Positions 53,090-64,000 of a DNA stretch of 64,000 bases are shown here, piece after piece. This stretch comes from Oreohelix idahoensis (lineage: Eukaryota > Mollusca > Gastropoda > Stylommatophora > Oreohelicidae). The notes under the pieces were generated by a model that was not told where the DNA came from, ran no database searches, and worked only from the letters and a program-made list of their open reading frames with translations. The position numbers and the translations under genes are program-made. The DNA is taken from NCBI GenBank assembly GCA_024509875.1, contig JAMPIV010013723.1, positions 115,001 through 179,000 on the forward strand. The letters run 5' to 3'. Within the stretch, counting starts at the first letter, position 1, and the number at the start of each line of letters is the position of its first letter.

Positions 53090-55337
53090 GATAGCCACAA
53101 AACCTACTTATCAACAGCCATAATTAATGATGAGCTTAAACGACTTCAGGTGGATATAGCTGCACTTCAGGAAACGCGCCTGGCGGGCTCTGGAACGGTG
53201 AGCGAGAAGGACTACACATTTTATTGGCAAGGGAAAGATCTTAATAAAGCTAGAGAACACGGAGTAGGTTTTGCGGTCAAAAAATCGCTAACTAAAATGG
53301 TTGAACTAGGGCGAGAATGGATCAGAACGCCTGTTAACGCTCCGCCTGCAAACTAGCACAGGTCCCATCACCCTTGTCAGTGTGTATGCTCCTACTCTGT
53401 ACTCTGCCTCAGAAGCTAAAGATGAGTTCTACGAGAATCTAGCAGCAGTTATCAAAAGCATACCTAGGCAAGAACAGCTTGTTCTCCTTGGTGACTTTAA
53501 CGCTAGAGTGGGTGCCGATAATGTTTCATGGCCTTCATGTCTGGGCAGGTTTGGTATTGGCAAGATGAATGAAAATGGACAACGGCTCTTAGAGTTGTGC
53601 GTCCACCATGACCTCTGCGTGACCAACACCTACTTTCAGACAAAACCCCAGCATAAGGTGTCATGGAGACACCCACGATCCAAGCACTGGCACCAACTTG
53701 ACCTGATTCTCGTCAGAAGGCCACTCCTCAGGTCTGTGCTCTCCACGCGCTCGTACCATAGTGCAGACTGTGATACAGATCACTCCTTGGTTTGCTGCAA
53801 AATCAGAGCACAACGAAGAAAATTCTATCGTGTCAGACATGAAGGGAAACCACGCATTGATACCAGCAAGATGTCAGACCCTTTCATGATCGCTCAATTC
53901 ACTGCGACCTTCAAGAAAGTGCTCAGTAGCCCTCAGCATGGTGATACTATTACAGAGAACTGGGAGCATCTACGGAACACCATTCAAAGTACTGCACTTG
54001 CCACCTTTGGTAAGAAAACAGCAAAGTCAAATGACTGGTTTGATGCTTCATCAGATGTGATGGCACCTGTCATTGAAGCTAAGCGCAGTGCTATGAATGA
54101 ATACAAACGTTCACCGAGTGCCAGAACCCTACAGATCCTGAGGGCTACGAGAAGCAAAGTTCAACAAACTGCTCGACGCTGTGCAAATGACTATTGGCTC
54201 CACCTCAATGAGAGCATCCAGACCGCAGCGCAAACAGACAACATTAGACAAATGTATGACGGTATAAAGAAAGCACTTGGCCCCCATAAAAGTAAGACGG
54301 CACCGCTAAAAACCATCAGCGGAGAGAAGCTAACCGATAAGGGTAAGCAGATGGAGAGGTGGGTCGAACACTACTCTGAGCTTTACGCTAGAGACAATAC
54401 CGTTACGCCTGCAGCCCTTGATGCTGTCAATAGTCTGCCAACTATGGAGGAGCTGGATGCCGAACCAACATTAGAGGAACTCAGCAAGGCCATTGATAGC
54501 TTGGCCTCTGGCAAAGCACCAGGCAGTGATGGGATTCCTCCTGATTTAATCAAATGCTGTAAGAGCACGCTATTACATCCCCTGCATAGGATGCTGTGCC
54601 AGTGCTGGGAAGAAACAATTATTCCTCAATATATGCGAGATGCCAAGATTGTAACACTGTATAAAAATAAAGGAGACAGAAGTGATTGCAATAACTACAG
54701 AGGCATCTCCCTTCTTAGTATTGTTGGTAAGGTTTTTGCCAAAGTCATCTTAATGCGACTACACAAGTTAGCTGAGCGCATATATCCAGAGGCACAGTGT
54801 GGATTCCGAGCTGGCAGATCAACAACAGACATGATCTTCTCTCTCCGCCAGCTTCAGGAAAAATCAAGAGAGCAGAAAAGACCATTATATATCGCCTTTA
54901 TAGACCTCACAAAAGCATTCGACCTGGTTAGTAGGGATGGACTCTTTAAAATCCTCCTGAAAATAGGCTGCCCTTCTAAAATGCTGGAAATGATAAAGTC
55001 ATTCCACGACGACATGAAGGGAACAGTCCAATATGCTGGAAGCACGTCACAGCCCTTTGATATACGAAGTGGCGTTAAACAAGGCTGTGTTCTGGCTCCG
55101 ACTCTCTTCGGAATCTTCTTTGCCTTACTCTTGAAACATGCATTCAGAGATGCAACTGAAGGAATATGCCTTCACACTAGGTCAGACGGCCGTCTGCTTA
55201 ATCTTTCAAGGCTGAAGGTAAAAACAAAAATCAGAAGGGTCACTATAAGAGACTTGTTGTTCGCTGATGATGCTGCAGTCGTCACTCAAAGCCAACAGGA
55301 GCTTCAGAGCTTGATGAATCGCTTCACTAAAGCATGA
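53090..55337 (+). pseudogene. RTE-3 endonuclease and reverse transcriptase, first part
   Basis: At 53,130-53,356 the frame reads AALQETRLAGSG (catalytic Glu) and GVGFAVKKSL; after a shift the 53,382 frame reads YAPTLYSASEAKDEF, LVLLGDFNARVGAD, SKHWHQLDLILVRR and DCDTDHSLVCCKI (terminal Asp-His). The linker follows. The RT has LASGKAPGSDGIPPDLIK, CNNYRGISLLSIVGKVFAK, QCGFRAGRSTTDMIFSLR, LYIAFIDLTKAFDLVSRDGL (catalytic Asp), SGVKQGCVLAPTLFGIFFAL and RDLLFADDAAVVTQSQQELQ (catalytic FADD). A TGA at 55,335-55,337 interrupts the frame. It resembles proteins often labelled craniofacial development protein 2-like, which are LINE products. Confidence 0.9.
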
Positions 55338-56147
55338 GAGGACTTTGGCCTCACAATAAGTCTAAAGAAAACGAATGTGCTGAGTCAGGATGTGGGTGCT
55401 GCACCAGTTATCACTATCGATAACTATGAATTGGCAGTGGTGCACCACTTCACATACCTAGGGTCTACCATCAATGACAAACTCTCAATGGATACAGAAA
55501 TCGACAGCCGCATTGGCAAAGCTGCAGCTACCTTTGCCCGCCTCACATCGCGTGTTTGGGGAAACTCTAAACTCACAATGAAGACCAAAGCTGCGGTATA
55601 TAATGCCTGCGTCACCAGCACACTCCTATATGGCAGCGAGACCTGGACGACCTATGCTAAGCAAGAAAGAAGGCTCAATACCTTCCATTTGCGGTGTCTA
55701 CGCCGCATCCTCGGCATCTCGTGGAAAGATAAAGTGACAAATGTCGAGGTGTTGTCACGTGCTGGCCTTCAAAGTATGTATACGCTGCTTAGACAGCGCA
55801 GACTTCGCTGGCTTGGCTATGTTCGCCGCATGGAAGATGGTCGCATCCCAAAAGATATCTTCTACGGACAATTAGCAGATGGCAAGAGAACAGTTGGGCG
55901 ACCACAGCTGAGGTTCAAAGATGTGTGCAAGAGAGATATGAGGACACTGGACATGGATCCAGCAACATGGGAGGATGAAGCTGCCGATCGCACTAAGTGG
56001 CGATGCTATTTACGGCGCCACCTCAGATTGGGGGAAGAGAGGCTCACACAAGAAGCAGAGGTGAGAAGAAAACGTCGAAAGGAGCACCAGGAAAATAAGC
56101 AGCTAAGGGCTGCCACCTCAGGGGCGCATTCTCATAGTCAGTTATGA
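55338..56147 (+). pseudogene. RTE-3 RT thumb and C-terminal domain
   Basis: Same frame as the RT, after the TGA: FGLTISLKKTNVLSQDVG, HHFTYLGSTINDKLSMDTEI, VTSTLLYGSETWTTYAKQER, LRRILGISWKDKVTNVEVLS and GRPQLRFKDVCKRDMRTLDM, ending in a charged Arg/Lys tail. One stop separates it from a continuous ORF of about 920 codons, so the copy is recent. Confidence 0.9.
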
Positions 56148-56167
56148 CTGAAGGGGCTATTATTATT

Positions 56168-56180
56168 ATTCTACATATTG
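56168..56180. repeat. RTE-3 target-site duplication, right
   Basis: attctacatattg, as at 50,659-50,671. Confidence 0.9.
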
Positions 56181-57213
56181 CAGTAGTGTTTCTTCAAGTT
56201 CAACCTTTTTATCAATTATTGCATTTAATCTCATAATCTTTGTCTTTTCCCTGTGTATTTTCAGGATCATTTGTTGTGACCTCTCATCGAGAATTTTCAT
56301 TTTCTCTTGCATCTGATTATGATTATGGGACAGAAGAGCCAAGTCATCTGCAAAATCCAGATCACAAAGCTATTTAGTCAGATTCCACTGGATTCCATTT
56401 CTGTTGTGTGACGTCGATGTTTTCATCACCCAACCTATTGCTAGTAAGAAAAGAAATGGAGAAAAGAGGCATTCCTGTCTCACTCCCGTTTTAATCCTAA
56501 ACAGCTCTGTAATTTGTCCTTCATGAAGAACTCGCATGTCATGTCTTCCCAGCTTTTCTTCATTAAATTAATAATCTTCAGGGGAACTCCATAATGTTTC
56601 ATCAATATTCAAAATGATTCCCTATCTATATTGTCAAATGCCTTTTCATAGTCCACGAATCCGATGTATAGTGGTGAATTCCATTCCAGACTTTGTTCAA
56701 CTATTATTCTCAATGTAGCTATCTGGTCTCTACAGAATCTGTTATGTCGAAAACCTGCTTGTTCATCTCTTAGTTGCTTGTCTATGGACTCTTTTAATCC
56801 CTCAAGGATGATACTGTTTAATACTTTTCCTGGCACTGATAGTAACATTATTCCTCTATAAATTGTGAACTCTTGTAAATTTCCCTTCTTAGGCAACTTG
56901 ACCAGATAACCTTCCTTCCATTCTGCTGGTATTTCCTCTCTCTCTCTCCCAGACTTTGCCAAGTAGTTTGTAAAATATCTCTGTAGAGGTATCAGTATCT
57001 GTTTTGATGACCTCTGCTGGAATGCCATTTGGACCAGCTGCTTTTCCATCTTTCAGAAGCTTTATGGCTTTCTTTATTTCTTCTCTACTTCGTCGTTTGC
57101 GGCTGATTTGTAGCTCTTCTTCTGCAGGCTGGATTCTGGGAGATTAGTTGGAGCTGATCTATTGAGGTTCTTCAAAATGTTTTGTCCATCTCCTCAATTT
57201 GCTCTTGTACATT
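56181..57213 (-). pseudogene. RTE-4 reverse transcriptase segment
   Basis: The minus strand at 56,609-57,049 reads IPAEWKEGYLVKLPKKGNLQ, YRGIMLLSVPGKVLNSIILE, DEQAGFRHNRFCRDQIATLR and LYIGFVDYEKAFDNIDRESF (catalytic Asp). The 56,200-56,600 part carries the diverged FADD region with stops. Confidence 0.87.
57209..57213. repeat. solo LTR 2 target duplication, left
   Basis: acatt, repeated at 57,861-57,865. Confidence 0.8.
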
Positions 57214-57860
57214 TGTTGCGTGTCTTTTATATCGTGAATGTTAATATTTAGTGACAGGATGGTTCCTGTGGCCAAGATCACTTCTAGGGTAGTAGACGTA
57301 CCAGACACCGAAACAAGCCAACATTAACTAGCATTTATTTGAGACACAATGGTCGAAGTTGACGGTATATATTTTTTATTAAGACTGTGACACTGCTCCA
57401 GGTTCAATACAGTTCCGGCCAATATACAATGGCATATAATGTGCAGTCGTCGATATAACTTTAGGCAGTCCGTTCATGTCTGGAACACTGTTCTTTTCAT
57501 TTTAAACATTTTTAATGTATATTCACACTCGACATTGAGAAGTTATACTCCTGGTAAATGTAGATAACTAGATACACCTCACAGAAGATCTTGATGTATT
57601 AGTAATGAAATATTTCAGTGATAGACACCTAAATTTCAGAGCTCAAACACATGCGTCCACTCGCCATGACATACAATGGTTGAAGACTTGCAGACAAACT
57701 CCTCACTTCTGCATTTTCAGTTTCACGTCTGCCAAACAACCATATCGGCTTGACGTCACTTCCTGTGTCAATAAATGACTCCGTATAAAATAAACAAACA
57801 AGGAGCCCTGTTGAGCCAACCATTATACCGACACAATCGTTTTGAATTTTAATCATAACA
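57214..57860. mobile_element. solo LTR 2, 647 bp
   Basis: TGTTGCG...CATAACA with a TGTT/AACA terminal inverted repeat and a 5-bp acatt duplication. It lies exactly where the RTE-4 linker is interrupted. It is unlike the 1.5-kb LTR or the gypsy LTR beyond the terminal TGTTGC. Strand is undetermined and there are no internal genes. Confidence 0.8.
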
Positions 57861-57865
57861 ACATT
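57861..57865. repeat. solo LTR 2 target duplication, right
   Basis: acatt, as at 57,209-57,213. Confidence 0.8.
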
Positions 57866-58085
57866 ACTAAGCAATTTTCTATTTTTATCTTTTAAAAAGC
57901 CATTTGCTTGCTTATATTTCCTTGTTAACTTCTATGTGTTGTTGTATAGGTCCCTCATATTTCCTTTGGCTGTAGCTTCCCTTGTCAACTCTTCAATATA
58001 CTTCCTCTTGTCTCTTTTATGTTTCTTCTTACTTCTTTGTTTGCTTCTATGTACACTTCATGAGCCTTGTTTATAAGCTTCAAAA
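57866..58085 (-). pseudogene. RTE-4 linker segment
   Basis: Nucleotide match to 23,495-23,700 of RTE-1 (tttgcttgcttatatttcc, atacttcctcttgtctcttt, cttctttgtttgcttct). It is 5'-truncated here. Confidence 0.8.
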
Positions 58086-58140
58086 ACATATAATTTTCCA
58101 TAATCTTTCATATTTTATTCAATAATATAATTCATTTTAT

Positions 58141-58158
58141 ACTAAATAGATACAGTTC
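58141..58158 (+). pseudogene. hAT-2 transposase piece, left of LINE-5
   Basis: Codons for IQF, interrupted by the LINE and resumed at 58,771 (STTYCCEQGFSALTN). The target duplication agatacagttc at 58,148-58,158 and 58,760-58,770 lies in this coding sequence. Confidence 0.7.
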
Positions 58159-58759
58159 GCCACCAGGTAGTCATCCTCACAGATGCACTGTCTGTCCTGC
58201 AAGCTCTCAAGGGTGGTAAACTCCCGCATCTGAGAAATGAACTAAACAAGGTAGCTGCCAAAAAGAGAACCATACTTCAGTGGGTACCATCTCATTGTGG
58301 TGTACCCGGAAATGAAAAGGCAGATAAACTTGCAAAAAAGGGAGGAGAATGTGAACAAGAAGATAATGAAGTCACATACTTTGAGAAAAAGAGAGCTATC
58401 CAGACTATAAGAAGAGAACAGAACCAACCCAAAGACGACTATCACACTCTCGACCGGCAGGGACAGATAACTATTTTTCGACTCAGGACAGGGCATAACA
58501 AACTGAATAAACACATGCACAAGTTACGATTGTCTGCTTCACCACTGTGCACATGTGGATTAAACGAACAAACTGCTGAGCATGTTCTACAGGACTGTCC
58601 TCTGTATGACCAGTTAAGAAAGATATACTGGCCCAATGACTCAACACTAAATTCAAAGCTATATGGAGTTAAAGAGGAACTTCAAACAACAGTCGAATTC
58701 ATCATGAGAACTCGTCTGACGGTGTAATCATCAAAGATGCGATCGCAAGAAGAAGAAGA
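58159..58759 (+). mobile_element. LINE 5, 5'-truncated, RNase H type
   Basis: About 190 codons: VVILTDALSVLQALKGG and LQWVPSHCGVPGNEKADKLA (RNase H motifs with the terminal Asp), QITIFRLRTGHNKLNKHMHK, CTCGLNEQTAEHVLQDCPLY (Cys/His knuckle) and LYGVKEELQTTVEFIMRTRL, then a stop. The 3' tail is (GAA)n. It is flanked by an 11-bp duplication. The fragment frame has no internal stop, so it is young. This family also left the fragments at 6.0, 7.15, 26.3 and 37.2 kb. Confidence 0.9.
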
Positions 58760-58770
58760 AGATACAGTTC

Positions 58771-58950
58771 TCCACGACATATTGTTGTGAACAGGGATTT
58801 TCAGCTCTGACAAATATCAAAGACCAGAAAAGAGAATGGCTTTTTTTTTTTTTTTTTTGTGCTATTGAGGAGATGAGAGTTTGTTTGTCTCAAATAAGAC
58901 CTAATATAAATGAGATTACCCTACAAAATCAAGCTCATGCCTCTCATTGA
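58771..58950 (+). pseudogene. hAT-2 transposase C-terminus
   Basis: Reads TTYCCEQGFSALTNIKDQKR. A T19-like tract (58,842-58,858) breaks the frame; it resumes IEEMRVCLSQIRPNINEIT and LQNQAHASH, then stop. SALTNIK and the ...RVCLS.IRP...QAH signature are the conserved C-terminal end of ZBED/SCAND3-like hAT transposases. Confidence 0.85.
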
Positions 58951-59396
58951 ATTTTGTGAATGAATCCTGTTTTTATGTAACTAAGCTCGGGCGTTGGCGT
59001 AGCTGGCGAGTCCTCGTTAGGGCTCTATGCTAGCAGATAGATAATTTAAGTCATTTTCAGGACTCAGTGTCTATCAACGCTGATCGGATTAGCAGCTAAC
59101 AGAGTTGACTTTTTTTTTGGGATGGTAAATGCGCTCTGATATAACCAAATAGAAGAAGGCAATTTAAAAAAAGAAAAAAAATTGATTTTATGCATTTGTA
59201 TTGTTTTATGCTTTCTGGATGTCTCATGATCATTATATAAAGTAGTTCTGTTCTATGTTATGAATAACTCACTACTAGGAGTTTATTTATTAATGTTTTG
59301 AAGGTATTTCTTATTAATAAAAAAAATTCGGTGTGGCGCAAGCAAAGTTTCATTCCGAAAGTGTGGCACATAGAAAAATATGTTTTAGAACCACTG
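58951..59396. other. hAT-2 3' untranslated part and right TIR
   Basis: Non-coding, A/T-rich, ending in the inverted terminus at 59,382-59,396. Confidence 0.7.
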
Positions 59397-59404
59397 GTCC
59401 ACAT
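59397..59404. repeat. hAT-2 target-site duplication, right
   Basis: gtccacat, one mismatch to 49,417-49,424. Confidence 0.8.
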
Positions 59405-59865
59405 TGTTGTGAAGATATGAGTTCACTTGTGTTAGGGCTCTTCCTCTTAATGCAGCCTGTCTGTCATTTGCTACAGTTATTCTTATAATCTGTGTCTGTT
59501 CTATGTGGATTTTAGACATATTCCTGTGACATCTTATCCAGTAGGAACATTATTTCAAAAGTTTTGAAAGCATTATAGAATTAATTGACATGGGATAATA
59601 GAATAAAACAATATAAAACAATATTCAATCAAATGGCAAAGAAACTAGAAATTGGAATAATCGTGTGATTAGTATTCTTTTCTTTAGTACAATATTCATA
59701 AATTTATAACCGAACAAACGTTCAATAAAGAATTGAGTTCTTGGTATCTAGACACTTGGGAAGGGATATAAAAGTTTATTTCATGAAATATTTTAAGGCA
59801 ACCGAGCAAAGAGACGAAAAAGAAATGCATCAGCAAGAAATAAACAGGCACCAGGACGGGGAAGA
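59405..59865. other. non-coding; likely LINE remnant at left
   Basis: 59,405-59,560 continues the sequence left of hAT-2 (49,330-49,424) and has wording reminiscent of a minus-strand RTE, without a readable ORF. Nothing further recognised. Confidence 0.4.
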
Positions 59866-59869
59866 ACGG

Positions 59870-60190
59870 GGAAGAAATAAACGAGGAATAGGGAAGCTAT
59901 GGCATGCATGAGGAAAAAATAAACGAGCAATAGGGCAACAATGGTATGGATGAGGAAGAAATAAACGAGCAAGAAGGCAACAGTCGTATGCATGAGGAAG
60001 AAATAAACGAGCAATAGGGCAACAATGGTATGGATGAGGAAGAAATAAACGAGCAATAGGGCAACAATGGTATGGATGAGGAAGAAATAAACGAGCAATA
60101 GGGCAACAATGGTATGGATGAGGAAGAAATAAACGAGCAAGAAGGCAACAGTCATATGCATGAGGAAGAAATAAACGCGAAATAGGACAC
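59870..60190. repeat. 42-bp minisatellite, about 7 units
   Basis: Unit gatgaggaagaaataaacga gcaatagggcaacaatggta tg, alternating with variants carrying agaaggcaacagtc. Because 42 is a multiple of three, all three minus-strand frames stay open across it; they are not genes. Confidence 0.95.
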
Positions 60191-60598
60191 AGTGATATGC
60201 ACGAGAAAGACAACAACAGGTGATATAACCACAACGACATGTGTGAGGGAGATATAAATGGGCAATAGAACGACAACGGCATGCATGGGGAAGAAATAAC
60301 AAAGCATCGAAAGTAGTTTAGAATCATGATAAGAAACGAAAGAAAAACATAATGCTGGACATTCAATACAGACAGTCTTTGATGGGGAATCGCCACTTCA
60401 TCTAATCTAAAAACCAAAAATAAATTAACATGCGACAAGTTAGTGTGAAATGTTTCATATTCATTCGTAACTGCTAACTGATATTGTGACAGAGCAACCT
60501 TTGATCTTATTGCAATGATTCGCTGCTAGCCTGATAATGCAGACAGGGCTTTTTAATACTTTTGTCTTATTAGCATTACCGCAAATAATAAGGTATAA
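60191..60598. other. Evx 3' flank or 3' UTR
   Basis: Lies downstream of the Evx stop on the minus strand. No clear single polyadenylation signal was fixed. No other gene seen. Confidence 0.4.
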
Positions 60599-61222
60599 CT
60601 ATCCCATCTTTACTTCTGCGGCTTTTACAAAATGATCATATGTTGCCATGGACGCTGCAAGATGGGCAGAGAAAGGATGTAAAGCTGGAATCATGGGACA
60701 GTAACATGGCGTGCTTCCTACAGCCAAAGACGAAAGCAACGTCTGGTCAGACACAGAGAAATCTGAAAAGTGTGGTCCGGCCAATGTATGAACCAGGGGC
60801 GGTAATATCGCCGGCAGACCGCTAGTCGCGTTCTCAAGTGATCTTGAAATCGGTTTGTGAAAATCAGCCGGAGTTAACGAATTAATCACTTCCGGCCGCG
60901 TGGACAGTAAATACTTCCTGTGCTGCTCAAATCTTAAAATATCTGTTGTCGTGTAGGAATTAGGTGAAGGAACATGGAAGGCTGGTGATAAAGATGCTTG
61001 TTGCTCTCTTTCAATTGATGCCTGTGACCCTTGCTTTTGAGTTAAAACTGAAGAACTAGTAGACATGGCATTTAGGTGACTCGGCGTGGCAAAACTGTGC
61101 GGGTAGAATGCCGCAGCGGCTGAAAGGTAAGCATAGAGGTGGTGGTCTGGGGAAATACCGTAGGGCCATGCTATAGTCATTCGCTGTCGTTTATCCTTCA
61201 TACGCCTGTTCTGAAACCACAC
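60599..61222 (-). CDS. Evx: Evx/even-skipped homeobox protein, terminal coding exon
   Basis: Homeodomain transcription factor of the even-skipped family, a nuclear DNA-binding regulator of axial and neural patterning. The exon starts at a consensus acceptor (ttgccag then GTG) at 61,223-61,225. It opens in phase 0 at homeodomain residue 47: [20 protein letters not shown], the recognition-helix end with W48, F49, N51 and R53. The run KDKRQR...AWPY immediately after the homeodomain is diagnostic of Eve/Evx. The remaining 190 or so residues are Ser/Thr/Pro/Ala-rich, with [16 protein letters not shown] and an [15 protein letters not shown] segment near the C-terminus, ending in a TAG stop. The 207-codon exon is intact. 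The upstream exon(s), with homeodomain residues 1-46, are not in the remaining 2.8 kb of the window, so the intron exceeds that. The ATG of the open frame at 61,237 lies in the intron and should not be used as the start. Confidence 0.93.
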   Translation of the reverse strand: MWFQNRRMKDKRQRMTIAWPYGISPDHHLYAYLSAAAAFYPHSFATPSHLNAMSTSSSVLTQKQGSQASIEREQQASLSPAFHVPSPNSYTTTDILRFEQHRKYLLSTRPEVINSLTPADFHKPISRSLENATSGLPAILPPLVHTLAGPHFSDFSVSDQTLLSSLAVGSTPCYCPMIPALHPFSAHLAASMATYDHFVKAAEVKMG

Positions 61223-61477
61223 CTGGCAAGGAAACAAGATAAATTTGGATCATTGATTTATAAGACGTCACTATGCTACAAAAGATACGATTTCCTAAAT
61301 GATATACTCTATATGTATTATTAAAAATTATTCTTATCTGAATGTTCTTTTCATCTTTGGTATTGAGAAACGTCTATAAATCTGGAGTGATCAATGAAAG
61401 TAATGCATTCAGGATTTTTTTAGGTTGACAATGTTTGATTCCAGAAGATCGTAAACATTAGGAAAGAGCCTAATACG

Positions 61478-61526
61478 TAATAATAATAATAATTATTATT
61501 ATTATTAGTAATAGTAGTAGTAGTAA

Positions 61527-61601
<75 letters not shown>

Positions 61602-61682
61602 CAGCAGTAGTAATAGTAGTATTGTTTTTGTTGTTGTTGGTATTATTATTGTTGTGATTATTATTACTATTATTATTATTCT
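61478..61682. repeat. (TAG)n/(TAA)n microsatellite
   Basis: (TAA)n at 61,478-61,506, (TAG)n at 61,507-61,620 with small interruptions, then (TTG)/(TTA) runs to 61,682. Confidence 0.95.
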
Positions 61683-61925
61683 AAGAGGACGGCAAACAGA
61701 GAAGATGCCAAATAGGTGGAAGGAAGTCAACAACAGAACTGATAAACCGCACTGGAGACATGAAGTTATGGAGAGACATGATCACCTTCGCCACTCGCCA
61801 CCAGACTTTAAAAAGAACGCTGTTGTAATGTGTTAGGGCAAAAAGGTGAAATGAAACAAATACAAAACAAATATCATAAGCAGACATCTAATAATTACAG
61901 CAAAAATAGGGTAGCAGGAGTGAGA

Positions 61926-61926
61926 C

Positions 61927-61968
<42 letters not shown>

Positions 61969-61972
61969 AGGG
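61926..61972. repeat. (GA)n and (GGA)n microsatellite
   Basis: (GA)n followed by gaggg repeats. Confidence 0.9.
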
Positions 61973-62171
61973 AGGGGACAGAGAGAGGTAGAAAGAAAAA
62001 CAAGAGGCAGAGAAAGACAGACACAGTTATGAGTAGAGGGAGAGAAACAGTGGTGCACAAGGTGAGTGAATCAGTGATGCATAGACTGTCACAGAGAGAA
62101 AGAGAGACATAGACCGAGAGAGAGGCATAGAGAGAATGAGAGCGACATGGAGATACACAGGGTGACACAGG

Positions 62172-62441
<270 letters not shown>

Positions 62442-62519
62442 CAACAATCGACATAAAGATACATCGGGAGACCGAGATAGCTAGAGACAGAGAAATATAG
62501 TAACACACAACAATCTCTG

Positions 62520-62831
62520 ATACAAAGCTAAAGTGGGAGCCGCGCTGGTGTAATGGCTACGGCGTTGTACTGGCGACCAGGTTTTCAAGTTCAAGCCCGG
62601 GCGTCAGCGTTTGAAGGAATGTTTACGACCGGGAATTTGACTGAATAACCTGAACGGCTCCTGCACATAAACCCCCTGTGGATGGGAAGGAGCGAAGCTC
62701 CTGACCGGGTTGGAAGGAAAGTCCACTGACTCCCCAGCCTCGCAATGACATGTCATCGGGCCAAAAGGGCTGGAAAGCTCGAGTGCCGCTGGTTAGAGAA
62801 AAATAAAAAAAAATAAAAATACAAAGCTAAA
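62520..62831 (+). repeat. tRNA-derived SINE, complete, with target duplication
   Basis: 62,533-62,818 flanked by atacaaagctaaa (62,520-62,532 and 62,819-62,831). The head has ggtgtaatggctacgg (A box-like) and caagttcaagcccgg (B box-like), the body includes gaatttgactgaataacctg and ggatgggaaggagcgaagct, and the tail is A-rich. Other copies: 10,123-10,253 (truncated) and 22,715-22,912 (reverse). Confidence 0.92.

Positions 62832-64000
<1,169 letters not shown>

Larger units (their letters stand above)
50672..56167 (+). mobile_element. RTE-like LINE 3, near full length, split by a solo LTR
   Basis: A 0.8-kb G/C-richer 5' UTR (50,690-51,480), endonuclease start (51,490-51,597), a 1.49-kb solo LTR insertion, then the endonuclease-RT ORF (53,090-56,147). 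The 3' end is a short (ATT)n tail, and a 13-bp target duplication flanks it. Without the LTR it is about 4.0 kb. It is inserted in RTE-4 on the opposite strand. Confidence 0.9.
49650..58085 (-). mobile_element. RTE-type LINE 4 (RTE-1 family), split
   Basis: Minus strand, 5'-truncated near 58,085 in the linker, with the 3' tail at about 49,645 (tgattgattgat on the coding strand). Pieces: 57,866-58,085 (linker), 56,181-57,213 (RT), 50,336-50,659 and 49,650-49,925 (C-terminal and 3' UTR). Insertions are the solo LTR 57,214-57,860, RTE-3 50,672-56,167 and the GAA-tailed repeat 49,929-50,335. Protein phrases match RTE-1 almost word for word. Confidence 0.85.
49425..59396 (+). mobile_element. hAT element 2, decayed, with nested insertions
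   Basis: Left terminus cagtggttcccaaac, followed by a gtgtggc...gccacac block. Right terminus is the complement of gttttagaaccactg, preceded by gtgtggcaca. The outer 15 bp match at 12-13 positions and an 8-bp target duplication is present with one mismatch. Transposase C-terminal codons remain at 58,141-58,158 and 58,771-58,950 on the plus strand. Most of the 10-kb span is later insertions (RTE-4, RTE-3, two LTRs, LINE-5, a GAA-tailed repeat). Confidence 0.82.

Overview
This is a metazoan nuclear window, most likely from a lophotrochozoan and plausibly a mollusc or gastropod. I infer that from the repeat landscape (RTE-type and RNase H-bearing LINEs, tRNA-derived SINEs, a Gmr1-like Ty3/gypsy element, a Polinton derivative, hAT elements, long simple repeats) and from one bilaterian Evx/even-skipped homeobox exon. 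Taxon is an inference and was not tested by any search. There are no bacterial operons, CRISPR arrays or prokaryotic signals. The only host gene I can support is the terminal Evx exon on the minus strand at 60.6-61.2 kb. Almost everything else is mobile-element or simple-repeat DNA.

Layout. 1-9.2 kb: minisatellites, a 1.6 kb LTR-like copy, tRNA-SINEs, LINE tails and a GAT-rich minisatellite. 9.4-25.9 kb: a nest. An old CR1/Jockey-like LINE (minus) is interrupted by a hAT element (10,007-12,059, perfect 8-bp target duplication) and by an RTE LINE (minus, about 12.42-25.06 kb). The RTE LINE is split by a complete Ty3/gypsy retrotransposon (12,937-22,163, 5-bp target duplication, LTRs that differ at two positions by eye) and by a SINE. 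The gypsy element has the order gag-protease-integrase-RT-RNase H, i.e. integrase before RT, as in the Gmr1 group.

26-38.7 kb: LINE RNase H fragments, minisatellites, a tRNA-SINE, a tandem satellite of eight A-tailed monomers (34.5-36.45 kb), and non-coding DNA with nothing recognisable.

38.75-48.01 kb: a Polinton/Maverick derivative with a 6-bp target duplication (gtggca), AG...CT termini and about 2.1-kb inverted arms. The arms run into the 3' end of a broken protein-primed DNA polymerase B gene, so both ends look derived from the same (polB) end, a fold-back or snap-back arrangement. A 5'-truncated RTE LINE sits in the left arm with a 19-bp target duplication; the right arm keeps the empty site.

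48.5-59.4 kb: a second nest. A decayed hAT element (49,425-59,396) contains an RTE LINE (minus), which contains a GAA-tailed short repeat, a 647-bp solo LTR and another RTE-like LINE (plus, 50,672-56,167). That LINE in turn contains a 1.49-kb solo LTR related to the copy at 1.3-2.9 kb. A 5'-truncated RNase H LINE is inserted in the hAT transposase remnant.

59.8-64 kb: 42-bp minisatellite, the Evx exon, (TAG)n, (GATA)n/(GACA)n, an intact tRNA-SINE with a 13-bp target duplication, and about 210 bp of (TA)n. The first part of the Evx homeodomain is not visible up to the window end.
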